From NCBI GenBank assembly GCA_022494885.1, contig JAGVSM010005041.1, positions 62,001-126,000 of the forward strand: a DNA stretch of 64,000 nt. The letters are read 5' to 3'. The position numbers were made by a program, and so were the translations under genes. Source of the stretch: Micrasema longulum. Its lineage: Eukaryota; Arthropoda; Insecta; Trichoptera; Brachycentridae. The notes under the pieces were generated by a model, which saw nothing but the letters and a program-made list of their open reading frames with translations, was not told where the DNA came from and did no database searches. Below are positions 44,950 to 55,189 of the stretch, piece after piece. Each line of letters starts with the position of its first letter. The stretch's first letter is position 1.

Positions 44950-45240
44950 AACACATTTATCATCATCATCATCAATCCCATTTCCACACTTGCATAGAAT
45001 ACCGCATTGATAATTCAAATAAAGTTTAGGTCGCTCGTCTGTAACATGCAGGTAAGGTGATCTTTTTTGTACCAGTCTATGAACAATTTAATATCGCAGT
45101 TAAAAAAACATTTCAAATTAAAATTTCACGTTCACCCTTCCAGGAATACTCTGAACAAACTAGAAGAGCCTTTGAGTCAAAAGCACTCGTCCAGGGTTCT
45201 GGTACTATCTCGACATTTATAGGTAACCGATATTCCGTTT
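44950..45240 (-). mobile_element. S1 SINE, nearly full length
   Basis: ATCATCATCATCATCAATCC tail, AGGTAAGGTGATC, TACCAGTCTATGAACAA, CCAGGAATACTCTGAACA and a degenerate head match S1 inverted. Frames on the other strand here are shadows. Confidence 0.65.
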
Positions 45241-45244
45241 TATT

Positions 45245-46425
45245 ACAAACTAAAGGATAATTATTTTTATATTACAGATGAATTAAAAATAAATTAGATA
45301 GAACTACGGGATAGAGTCAAAAGTTAACCACGCTTTGTTACGTACTGGTGTTAAGAGCAGTTAATTATTTTAAATATACATTGATTCAATATGTGATGTA
45401 AATTAATATCGGTAGTATTTGCTCCATCTGCTACAAATACAACTTACTTTGTCCCCATTTAGATATTTTCAATACAAAATTTTGTGACCTCAAAAAAAAA
45501 CTTTTTGAAACACTGTAAAATGAAACACTCAGTGTGTAATAAGTTTATGTGCCTTTCATTATGTTTATGTTATTTTTATATAAAAATTTTGAATTGGTCA
45601 ACTATCTTACGAAAATCGCTCTCCTTTACTCTATTTCCTCATCCGTTAACCTTCTTACGTGCTCTTTTTTTATCTTGTCTTAAATGTTTATTATGTTATT
45701 TTTTCTCTTTACTTCGTAACATGTTCTGTCATTTGTGAAAAACTTAAACTAGATGTATGTGCTATATTTTATATTTTTATAGAACAACTGTTGTTTTTCC
45801 TAAATAAATTAAAAATAAACATAATATAGTAGTATTGTAGCACTCATGCAGAGGCTTTAGTTGCAATATCTCAATGAGATTTAAAATAAAAAATATTTTT
45901 AAAAAATCATTGATATTTTTCAATTAAGGCATAAGTTATCAATCAATGAGCCTTTAGAACTATTTAAACAAAAGCTATCAAAGAGCAGTTTTGTAAAGCA
46001 GTCGAGATATATTAATATTGATCAAAATATTTTCTGAAATTCGAATTATTTTTTACTGTTAATATAGCACATAAATTGACTGTTAATAAAGCACACATAT
46101 ATATAGCATATATCCTACGGACAGCTGTTCTTGCATAAGTTACTTAAATTTTGACTCATATAAGAATGCTGTTTTTAATGTAACTATTATAAAAAACACG
46201 TAGTTATGAAAAATCAATGCTATGTATCAGTTTTTAAGTATCAATTTTTTATTACCAGCTTTATCATGTATGAGTTTTCCGATTAAAATATATGTTTGTA
46301 AATTTAACTACTTCCACAATGAAATCATTTTAGTAAAAAATTTCGCATGGTAAAGATTTTTGAACAAAAGTTACAATTTCAACATATTTACATACTACAT
46401 GTTATAAAAAAATTGTAAATAACCA
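45245..46425. other. AT-rich; LINE-tail-like sequence at 45530-45825
   Basis: T-rich DNA ending in TTCCTAAATAAATTAAAAAT at about 45800-45820 could be another LINE 3' end. The 84-codon frame at 45484-45738 is low complexity. Confidence 0.3.
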
Positions 46426-46429
46426 TCAA

Positions 46430-46509
46430 CCGACTTTTCTATGTCTACTGGTTTCGAGACGTACCCGTCTCTTCATCAGGACGACAATTAAACCACACAG
46501 AAAAGTCGG
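46430..46509 (-). ncRNA. Hammerhead ribozyme, type I (copy A, best)
   Basis: Read on the minus strand. Distal stem I is an 11-bp perfect helix (CCGACTTTTCT 46499-46509 side with AGAAAAGTCGG 46430-46440 side). After an internal loop, proximal stem I is GTC with GAC. The core is CTGATGA (46473-46479). Stem II GAGAC/GTCTC is followed by GAAA, and the stem III half-site ACCAGT is followed by A, so cleavage is predicted between plus positions 46446 and 46445 (GTA then GAC). All invariant core bases of hammerheads (CUGANGA, GAAA, UH) are present. Stem III is too short for a monomer, as in known short-stem III and dimeric hammerheads of satellite DNAs and Penelope-like elements. Its imperfect palindrome may weaken it. 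Confidence 0.65.
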
Positions 46510-46664
46510 TAAGTGGTTATATACAAATATTTAATGACGTTTAGTAAAATGTTTGACCACAAAGATAATGCTTTAAATATTAGAAATATAAATTCGTATT
46601 TAACTGAATAATAATTCTCAGTAGTTTTAGTTATGTGAACGAGCATTAACAGAATCATTATTGT

Positions 46665-46835
46665 AACAGGGACTTATATCGTCACCATCGACTGATTTAA
46701 ATGGTCACTTTTCCGAGTTCAATCAATTATGCTTTTAAATTAAGCAAACAATCGTGCCTAAAGGTTTGAATTCAGTGCTTGTTGACAAATATTTGAATGT
46801 ATTCAAAACATTGTTATTATATTTTATTCAATCTA
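46665..46835. repeat. R1-like fragments
   Basis: AACAGGGACTTATATCGTCA, ACTGATTTAAATGGTCACTT and TGAATTCAGTGCTTGTTGAC resemble R1 core and end, diverged. Confidence 0.35.
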
Positions 46836-46839
46836 ACTT

Positions 46840-47455
46840 GTGGTGTGAATAAGTTTTCCGACACGCGTTTCAAACTCGTTAAAGCAACTGCACACCTTAA
46901 CGCGTTTTCTTAATCTATTCCCGAGTCTCCGCAGAGAGACACCGCATCGGTTGGATTAAATGGGTGTGAAATGAAAAATATTACCGATACCGTAATCCAT
47001 ACTCGATACCTGAACCGTCACTTCACTATCGAGTAAGACAGAGATGACTGATAACCCGACAGGGAACATATTTTCGAATCATCCGTCGGAAGCACGTATC
47101 TTGATAGAAGAAGAATACGCTTTAAACTGTTTGAAATTTTACCTTAATTGACATAAAATGACACGCAACGTGTAAACAAAATGCAAAAATTAAAATTAAA
47201 AATACATATATCGTCCTTATGCAAACATTTTTAGTAGTTATTTTGCTCTCCTGTAATCTTTGGAAAACGCAGTTTCGATACTATAAGAAATACAGTAATA
47301 TTAATAGCAGCCACCATAGAATTAAGAATAGTCCAGAAACCGCATACGCACATCAAACTGAAGGCGACTAAACTACTCATAAATGAGTAGGTTTACGTTT
47401 TGACCCATTAGTTTCTTTGTAGACGTCGCTCAGTACGCAACTCCTGATTTGAATT
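46840..47455. other. Single-copy, GC-richer stretch upstream of THAP exon
   Basis: 46850-47110 is less AT-rich and matches nothing else here. With the exon at 47461 it could be promoter or upstream sequence. No TATA box stands out. Confidence 0.3.
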
Positions 47456-47460
47456 CAACT

Positions 47461-47537
47461 ATGCCGTGTTGTGTCCTTTTAAAGTGTAGGAATACTGCCG
47501 GGATCTTAAAGAAAAAGGATGGTATCACATTTCACGT
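47461..47537 (+). CDS. Probable THAP-domain first coding exon
   Basis: ATG at 47461 opens MPCCVLLKCRNTAGIL, then KKKDGITFH, ended by a donor GTAATT at 47538. MPxC, C-x4-C (Cys4 and Cys9), C-[RK]-N and a closing G-[IV]-[ST]-F-H are the start of the THAP zinc-coordinating DNA-binding domain (C2CH type). In THAP genes I know, such as human THAP1, intron 1 falls right after this FH, in phase 2. The splice placed at CACGT/GTAATT gives the same position and phase. Unspliced, the frame stops at once (TAA 47539). The rest of the domain (C-x2-H) must lie on a later exon, which I did not find. It could be a host gene or a THAP-bearing transposase such as P or Kolobok. Confidence 0.45.
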
Positions 47538-47544
47538 GTAATTA

Positions 47545-48735
47545 GCAAACGAATATTTAAGTAGCAAATGCATTACTTAAAAATTGAATTATTTTTCTAT
47601 CTGTCAGATTGTCGAAGAAACAAAATAGATATTTTGTTAGTGTTGCCAGGGTAGTAATTTTTTTACCCTACTTTGCTCATCTAATGAAAGAACTAATGAA
47701 AATTAGACCTCGGATTAGAAAACGCCGTGGGGGACATTTGAACGACATTATCTTTAAAACGTCAAATATTATTTAAGATGATATAAAAATATCCGTTTTA
47801 TGCAAAATAAATTTTGTTTTAAATTTTTAATTCAAAGTTCATTAATTCAATTACTCTTATTATATGACACTTTACTTATCTACTCTGTAGTGTCAATCAA
47901 TGTTTCCGCGTGCACCAAAAAAATTTAAGAGAAATTAAGATTGATTTTTTTACCTTACTGTGTTATGATTTTTTTTATTAAGTAGGGAATAGTGGGGAGA
48001 TTATTGGACACAGTCCGATGTATTCAAATAAGATTCTACGCTCCTTCTGGATTATTTTTAATTCTATGGCAGCCACACAATACACAAGCATAACTTTATT
48101 TTTAAACAAAATTAGTAAAAACAAATAATTCTAAAGAATAATATTATGATTGTTATCTATTTTCCGATGTGCAAATATTTCTCTTTAGATTTTTAGACTT
48201 GTTTGATATACTCAAAGAAATCTCGCATACGTGATTGTTCGAGGTCTTAAAGTATAGGTTTCGAGGCTCATTTCGTTGAAGGTTTCAACTCGTTTGGGAG
48301 ACGAGTGATCCCATCTATCTCGAGTAGCGATCACGAGTTCAGCTTCCGGAGTGCCTTTAATGTGGCGTACACAAATTACCGACCAAATGAAAGGAAGATC
48401 GACTACCTTTGAACGTACACAGGAACGTTTTATAGTAAAAAATGGGTTGCGCCTTAAAAAGAATTAGAGGGAAACCGAGTGATTCTAAATCGTTGACTGA
48501 CCGAAGTTCTTTTATTGTGAAATAATTTGGCATGATTGTTTAGCCATAATGTTTTTTTATATCCAACAATTTCATAAGATTTTAAGACAATTTACTTATT
48601 ATTTTCTGATAAAAAAATATCAATCATTTTATTAATTCAAGTTTATCTCAATATGGTGCTTTTGCAAAAAAAATCGCGGTTACATTAAGAACAAACCAGG
48701 ATTCGCCTCCGTCTTTAGTATTTCTGGAGATAGTT
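47545..48735. other. Single-copy stretch, no exon found
   Basis: A GC-richer patch at 48230-48480 has no recognisable coding match. I looked here for a second THAP exon and saw none. Confidence 0.3.
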
Positions 48736-48740
48736 GCTAG

Positions 48741-49405
48741 TATTCAATTCAATTAATTTATTTTAAATATAACATATACATAACAAACAAATATTCAATA
48801 CGTGCATATTATAAAAAATACACAAAAGAGACTCATGTCAAAGTAACAGGAGAATCTTGCTCCGGAAAACCCCTTCGGATACATGGAACAGATCAATATC
48901 CAGAGCGATGTTGTTCAGCATAGCGGTAGCCCTTCCAACAGGCATAACCATAGGCAGGTTAGTCCTGAATTTCGGAATATGAAACAATCTATGCTGACGC
49001 TGTCTTAGGCAATTATCTGGAATATACAAACAATCATAATCTCAGAATTATCGATCATACTGCGCAACAATCGATAAAAATGTGTAGTCAAATTCCTTCT
49101 TCCTTCCTAGTTCTAAATTGTTGTAGCTTCTAAATTCCTTCTAGTCTCTAAATTGTTGTAGCCAAGCATACCCTGGAGAAACTCAGTCAGGTAGAGCCAA
49201 GGATAATACCCGCAATCTCTCATGTAGAGATATCTGAGAAACTTATTTTGGATTTTCTCTATCATAAGAGAGTACTTCAGTTCATGTGGCCCCCAAAACA
49301 TCGAGCCACTCTCGAGTCTACTTTGCACCAAGGAGAGTTGTAAAGAGTTCTCAGTACGCGGGTATTTTCGAAAACTCTAGCAGTACGCAGAAAGTAGTTG
49401 TTATC
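48741..49405 (-). mobile_element. LINE-F relic (Jockey-like RT C-terminus)
   Basis: Minus strand: EFSKI-like sequence, a frameshift near 49330, then VQSRLESGSMFWGPHELKYS, MIEKIQNKFLRYLY, YYPWLYLTEFLQGMLGYNNL, ETRRNLEAT, a short broken stretch, YIPDNCLRQRQHRLFHIPKF, RTNLPMVMPVGRATAMLNNI and DIDLFHVSEGVFRSKIL. The S/Y-L-E-x-x-S-x-x-W-x-P and RLFHIP-x-x-RTN patterns place it in the Jockey clade or close to it. The 3' tail reads AAAATAAATTAATTGAATTG (about 48747-48766). The 5' end is truncated; the catalytic domain is missing. Confidence 0.85.
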
Positions 49406-49409
49406 ATCA

Positions 49410-49708
49410 ATTTTTTACTAGATTTTCCAACGATAATGGACAATCCAATATACGATAGCTTCCTTAGATTTATTACGACAAAACGACTGCATTTTTAGAA
49501 TTTAGTATCAATTTAGAATTAAGGCATTTTTTATGACAAAAATTAATTTAGGCATCGGTTCTCTTAAATGTAAAACAACAATGTGAAAAATAATTTACAA
49601 TCGTAAAATAAATGTGCATTTCAGGAACGGACAACACATCATTTTTATTGAATAAAATTACCAAAATGTTTTATGTGTACATAAATAATCAAATAAACTT
49701 AAAAAATC
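49410..49708. other. AT-rich stretch, nothing recognised
   Basis: No supported feature. Confidence 0.3.
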
Positions 49709-49710
49709 GT

Positions 49711-49978
49711 AGGGCCTCGTGGTATAACGGTCAGCGCGTTTGCCTATCATGCAAGAGGTCTCGGGTTCGATTCCCGACATGGTTGATATTTAATATTTAT
49801 TTCAAAGTGTGTTTTTACACTAAAATGTTTCATAGTCCCTGGACTGGTACTTAAGGCGTAAGACTGATCATCTTACCTTCATGTAACAAAAATGATCAAG
49901 ATACGCTGCAATTGGTGTACCGATGCAGTGCCCTATGCACCATTAGGTGCGGAAAGTGAATGATGATTACATAAATTT
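49711..49978 (+). mobile_element. S1 SINE, reference full-length copy
   Basis: Head: GGGCCTCGTGGTATAACGGT (A-box), CATGCAAGAGGTCTC, GGGTTCGATTCCCGAC (intact B-box). Body: ATATTTATTTCAAAGTGTGT, CATAGTCCCTGGACTGGTAC, CGTAAGACTGATCATCTTAC, AAGATACGCTGCAATTGGTG. Tail: CCCTATGCACCATTAGGTGC, GGAAAGTGAATGATGATTA. It is about 265 bp. RNA polymerase III boxes are 35-40 bp apart. The acceptor stem does not pair, so it is a SINE rather than a tRNA gene. The open frame at 49612-49854 is incidental. Confidence 0.9.
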
Positions 49979-49979
49979 A

Positions 49980-50680
49980 TACATGTATTAAGCATTTGAT
50001 TATTTCGCCATAAGCAGTAAAAAAAATTAAACTAATGAGAATCGAAAGAAATCCTTTACCATATTTTTTGGAATCATAAAAATGCGTGCAAAAGTAATGA
50101 AATTTGTTGAATAACCACGCCATAGACATGAGAATTTATTTGTGGTGAGAATTTACAACGTTTTGGTCTATTCAATTATTTCTTATATATAATATTTTAT
50201 TTGCATATTTCACACGGAGGTCAAGAGTCTCTATATGCAGTTCAGAAGCGTTCAAGGTCTGGTTTTTGTTAAACGTAGAAAACACACTTTTTGCTTTCTC
50301 ATCGCTTCAAGTATACGCCGGATATCATATGCTTTACACTCGTAAAATTTCTTAAGTTCGAATATTTATGTAAATATAGTTTTGAGATAAGAAAAAAAGG
50401 TAAATTACGATCTTTAAATATTTCCCAACTGGCAGTAATAAACTCAGAATATTTAAGAACGTCCAAATCTCTTAGGCTTTGTTTATTTTTATATCACAAT
50501 ATTTTTTAAATAGGTCTTTTATTCTTATTATTAACGCGAAATATTTATTTTTCCTGACACTCATGCATGTGAAATTTTTCTGCAGTTTCACTTTAGTGAT
50601 TATATTTGATTGTTGAATTAATATGAACTGATAAAAAACAAAAAAAATATAAAAGAAATGAATTGTTTTTGGGGTTTTAT
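49980..50680. other. AT-rich stretch, nothing recognised
   Basis: The 72-codon frame at 50291-50509 is unrecognised. Confidence 0.35.
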
Positions 50681-50681
50681 T

Positions 50682-51012
50682 TATTTCTTTATTTTATTTT
50701 ATTTTTATTTATTTGGATAACCAACAGCTATAATTATCTCATAACAAAACCAATAACAAATAAGCCATTTACAGGTTTTCACAAGTAGCATCACAGTAAG
50801 TTAAAAAAGATTCTCGAACATAAAATAAATAGTAATTAAAAGAAAAGAAAAAGAACTACGAGTTATTTTGAAAGCAAACGCCGTACGTCATTAAGATTAT
50901 TTGCAAATAAATCTATGTTAAAAGATTTATTCATTACATTAAAATTATTGAAAGTTCGCCATAAATATGAATTTTGCCTATAATTAAAACAATATTCCGA
51001 AAAAATTTGGAG
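50682..51012 (-). mobile_element. LINE-G relic (RT-protein C-terminus)
   Basis: A minus-strand frame below 51012 includes LQIFSEYCFNYRQNSYLWRT, FNNFNVMNKSFNIDLFANNL and NDVRRLLSK, then a stop near 50856. N-Y-R-x-N-S-x-L-x-R-x-F-N-x-x-x and D-L-F-x-x-x-L-x-x-x-R-x-x-L is the last segment of Jockey-like ORF2 proteins (compare NYGLNSPM...LQRFKRAL in LINE-D). It ends in a repeated AAATAAATAAAAATAAAAT tail (about 50685-50715, minus strand). Confidence 0.65.
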
Positions 51013-51014
51013 GT

Positions 51015-51915
51015 GTGTAATTTATAAACAAGAACAAAATGGAGAATATTGCAAAGAAACCATTGTTTCCATATACTTCTATATTTTCTAATTTATATTT
51101 AATTTTATAAGCCAATCATAAATCGTAATTCATTGAATAAGAATAATATTTAAATAACATTTTGTTTTATTTTATTCCGATATAGATATTTGAAACGATT
51201 TTAATTAGCGACGGCTTTATTTTTTAAGTACAAATTCACAGAAAATTTTACAATGGTTTCTGAAGTTCTTGAATTATATTATTATGTAGTTCTGCATAGT
51301 TGAATGTTCTTGCAAAAAAAAAAAAGAAATCCTATTCAGTTATAGGCAGTTAGAAACTGTTCCTATGTAACACAAACGGAAGAAGCCCGTTGCTAAGTTC
51401 TAGTAGATAGACGACTTAAAAAATCGCTATAAATAAAATATCTACACATAAACCAAAGTGCCAGGTTAAACCTGTCTTGGCGCGTCGTGATAAGTCAGGG
51501 AATCTGGCGAAATGATAGCTCTGAGAGGTTTAGGTACCTGGACGGCCATTCATTATTTTCCGGAATATAACGACTTAAGTTGTAGGCATTCTGAAAATTA
51601 TTCACTTCTTCGTCTACACTGGGTAAAAATGCCAGCTTTGGTTTTGAATTCCAGCATAGAATAAGTGAGATAATTATATTATGTCGATTCTGTAATTGTA
51701 ATATTCACATCCTATAGATAAAAAACACTATTATTAGGGGTCTGCAAAAAAACTTAAGCGTGAAAAAAATCGTCTTATTTCTAAAATTATAAACATGTAT
51801 ATAATTAAAAGTAGCTGTCAATAGATAATGATAAATAACGTTGAATAAACTGATTAGTAACCTTTTTGTGTTATGAAAGCGTCTCCCTTTTTACGATTTT
51901 ATAAAATAGTATGAG
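51015..51915. other. AT-rich stretch, nothing recognised
   Basis: A patch at 51465-51560 is GC-richer but unrecognised. Confidence 0.35.
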
Positions 51916-51919
51916 CATT

Positions 51920-52200
51920 ATTAAATAAAAATGTTTTGAGTATGTCCAAATGTTTGTTTTCAGACTGGAATTCCTGCTTAAGGAGTTATTTAGAGTAAAA
52001 TTTGATGCAACAAAAAAAAATCATTTTGAGAAGGGGTATGGAAGTCTGGGCATTTGCAGGGAGTATGACCCGTCAATGACTTGTTTCAGTAGTCAGTTTA
52101 CACACTGTGCAACATTTACTATTCTGCCTATGTTTAAACATGCACATTTCCGTAACTCTTCCACCTGTTGACTTTTATTTTTAACGTTTCCCATCACTGT
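51920..52200 (+). mobile_element. R1 half element
   Basis: TGTTTTGAGTATGTCCAAAT, CAGACTGGAATTCCTGC, GCATTTGCAGGGAGTATGAC, CAGTTTACACACTGTGCAAC and ATTCTGCCTATGTTTAAACA follow R1 order. The inverted second arm is absent, like 27000-27235. Confidence 0.6.
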
Positions 52201-52232
52201 CGACATAAAGGGGTTTGAAATAAGTGAAGCAT

Positions 52233-52556
52233 TTATTTATTAATACTTCCACTTGTCTCTACCTTGTAGAGGATGAGGGGTGGTTTTAGAGCGACAGTGA
52301 AAGGGACATTGAAAGTTGTAAATGTAAATATTTGTTCGCGCTTTTCCTTACTGAATTTGGTTTGTAAAGAATGAAATATAATCAATTCCTGATGAAAAAA
52401 AAATTTGCTTGCTTGTATGAGTGAATCGGAAGAAAGACATTTAGTCTTTAAAACGGATTCGGGTATGTGGTGGATGCTTTCAATGTTGACTTTGTGAAGT
52501 AAAAGATCTGGAACCTTTATTATGTGGGAGATATATATCCGGCTGAACCATTTCAA
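52233..52556 (-). other. 107-codon open frame, unrecognised
   Basis: Its composition (S, K, I, E, H) is more protein-like than most frames here, with blocks such as HKVNIESIHHIPES and NVPFTVALKPPLILYKVE. I recognise no domain. AAAGTCAACATTGAAAGCAT (near 52480) is similar to 57135-57150 on the same strand, hinting at an old transposon origin. There are no flanking splice signals I would trust. Confidence 0.2.
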
Positions 52557-52559
52557 ACA

Positions 52560-53335
52560 ATTTTAAAAAAAATATTCTTCTTCTTATACCATTATTTATT
52601 TGCCAGGTGCTTAGAATTCAATATTCCCCTCTCAAAAATATTTTCCCTCTCTGTTGCAACAAATTTAAATGAGCATTTTTATTATATTGAAAATGTAGAC
52701 GGTCAAGGAAATTTTATATTTGCAAGAAGAATTAATGACTTCTTTGGTATTTAGGTAAAGATGTACATTGTACAAGACACCATTAGTCGATTGAACAGAG
52801 AAGCCATTTAAAATTTTCTGCTGATTTAATTATGTGACTTGCTGTTTTGGGTTCTGTCTTAAGATAAACTTTACATGCGTAAACTTTAAAATGAAATAAG
52901 TAAAGCGGCACATGTCATATTGTTTCGTCTCATATTTGCTTTTCCCATGTTATTAAAGGCAAGATACAAATTACATGTACTTGTTAACCTAATAGTACCT
53001 TAGTATTAAATAACACTGACTAATTTTATTACTGAAACACTGAAATGAATATTTTTTCCCTTGCTTTTATCTCTTCACACAACCTTTCGCAGACCATATA
53101 GAGTGGAATTTTATGTATAACACATTTAATAGTACTTCTTTACCTTAATGGAACAGAATTATTCAATTTTTCTTCTACAGTGGGTGCAGCACTAGGTTTG
53201 GTCTTTGAATTCTACCACACGTGAAAATTATAATATTACGTCAATTTTGCAATTAAATTGTAATATGCAGGTCGAGATAAGTATTTTAAAGGTGTCTGCA
53301 AAAACTTTTTTGCGATTTCCAAAATTATGTGTTTT
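52560..53335. other. AT-rich stretch, nothing recognised
   Basis: No supported feature. Confidence 0.35.
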
Positions 53336-53339
53336 TATT

Positions 53340-53475
53340 AGAGCTATTTTTTAAATTTATTTAAACACTTTGCATACATAAACAGTTAACATACAAATCC
53401 ATAAGAGCGAGCATATTTCCTTGAGGCAATTTCTTTTTACCTACCCGAACCGTTCAATTTGAGAAAAATATTGGT
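53340..53475 (-). repeat. R3 repeat copy
   Basis: The reverse complement reads TTGAACGGTTCGGGTAGGTA, AAATTGCCTCAAGGAAATAT, CATACAAAGTGTTTAAATAA-like, as at 23980 and 34975. Confidence 0.6.
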
Positions 53476-53585
53476 AAATGAACATATTGTTGGTTTATCA
53501 ATAATTCCTTTGACAGTACAAAATATTGACAAAAACGTCTATTTTATAAGAAGTAAAAATTGATGAAATATCTATAATATACTAT

Positions 53586-53641
53586 AGAGAGGGAAGGGGG
53601 GGGGGGGTAAAAAGGAAAAGGAAGAGGGAGGAAAAAGGAAA
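53586..53641 (+). repeat. Polypurine tract with 12-base G run
   Basis: G(12) at 53596-53607 within GGGAAG, GGAAAAGGAAGAGGGAGG. It could adopt triplex or G-rich structures. Confidence 0.8.
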
Positions 53642-53644
53642 AAC

Positions 53645-54365
53645 TTAAATATTAAGGAAGTGATATTTCATACGCGTTTTCAATGTAAATAATGATGAAG
53701 TTAATGATTTTTTGAACGAAAATCATTGTAACGTAAGGTTCTAAACTTCTTTGTTTATAATATAATCAAAAGATATTTAACAAAACAATGATATTCGTCG
53801 AAAAAATCATTAACTCTAATAAAAACACACCATTTTGGAAAACATAAAAAAACTTCTTCAACCTGAATTATTTGTATGACTAACTTTTTTCATTGTGTAC
53901 TTTTATAATAATTAATTTCGTTCTCCAAAAAGGCTGAAAGGCTTTTGCTAGACAAAATTAATTGATTGATTCTTTTAATTATGGTTCTAGTTTTTTAATA
54001 AATGACCAGCTACTAATTGGAATAATTGTAGGTGAATTCTCGAATATTACATTTATTAACTTTCGAAAGGATTCAAGGCATTTCCGGCTTGAACGGTTTG
54101 AATGGTAGTACTTACATATCTGCATTCATGTATGGCCTTAATAAGATTTATCTAATGTAATTCCTACTCACTTAAAAAAAAAGTTAATAAAATACAACTT
54201 GCAGTTTTAGTTTACAAACGTAGAAATATGGAGAAAAACTAATAATTGTAAATACTCAGAATACAAATTTTATTTTATTTTTTCAAAAATAAAATAAACT
54301 GGACGTAGATGGCATATTACCTACATGGGTCAGAAAGTGGTACAAGATCTTTTGCAAGATTTGAC
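53645..54365. other. AT-rich stretch, nothing recognised
   Basis: No supported feature. Confidence 0.35.
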
Positions 54366-54370
54366 CCAAT

Positions 54371-54590
54371 GATCGTTGCGTTTCGTGGTCAAATAGTTAA
54401 CGCGTTCGTTTACCATGCAAGAGGTCTTCGAATCGATTCCCGAAATGGTCGACATAAAATGTTTAAAGAAGTGTTTTGACACTAGAGTATTTTATAGTCC
54501 CTGGACTGGCACCTGAAGCGTATCTTTGACTGATCACAAACCTTTATGTAACAAAACTGATCAATATACACTGCGGAAGGAAATAATGAG
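54371..54590 (+). mobile_element. S1 SINE, 3'-truncated
   Basis: Head CGTGGTCAAATAGTTAACGC, TACCATGCAAGAGGTCTTCG, AATCGATTCCCGAAATGG; body CATAAAATGTTTAAAGAAGT, TAGTCCCTGGACTGGCACCT; it breaks after ATATACACTGCGG. Confidence 0.8.
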
Positions 54591-54594
54591 TTTA

Positions 54595-55185
54595 GTTTCC
54601 TGATTTTTTTTAGAACTGAAAAATTACATTAACGTTTATTTAAATTCGGAAATTTTAGAAATAAAATTTCCACAAATAATAAATACATAAACATAAAATA
54701 TTACTATTTCTCATTCAGTTACATTAAAAAAAAATATGCTTTTGATTAATGTTAATTTATTTAGTATTATCGAAAGTAGAATTAATTCGTAGAATATTAG
54801 CATAAAAAAAACTTCTTTTAATATTCATTATTTAATGTTACAAAATCTTTTATTTTTTAAATGAAAAAAAAAATTCGTGTTGCAATTCTCCCTCTTGTCA
54901 TTTTTGAACACTTTTTTTAAATAGTTGAATTAAAATAATATTTAACTAACATTAACACTGGAAAAAAGCGTGACTTTGTAAATTTAAATGAATGGGGAAT
55001 AAATTATTATAAAGTTCAACGAACATTGCACACTTGAATCGCATTGACCGTGACATCGTAAGTAAATATTGAATCAATATGTGGAGAGATGATCTCAGAT
55101 TTATTCTATTAACATGTTGATGTTTCGCACTTAAGCTTTAAATTTTGTACTTTAAAATATCTTTACTGGTTTTCATAATATTTTA
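54595..55185. other. AT-rich stretch, nothing recognised
   Basis: No supported feature. Confidence 0.35.
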
Positions 55186-55189
55186 CGTA

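Noticed and set aside
49711..49785. tRNA gene candidate with good A and B boxes
   Set aside because: The acceptor stem does not pair and the same head, with the same body and tail, recurs elsewhere. It is a SINE.
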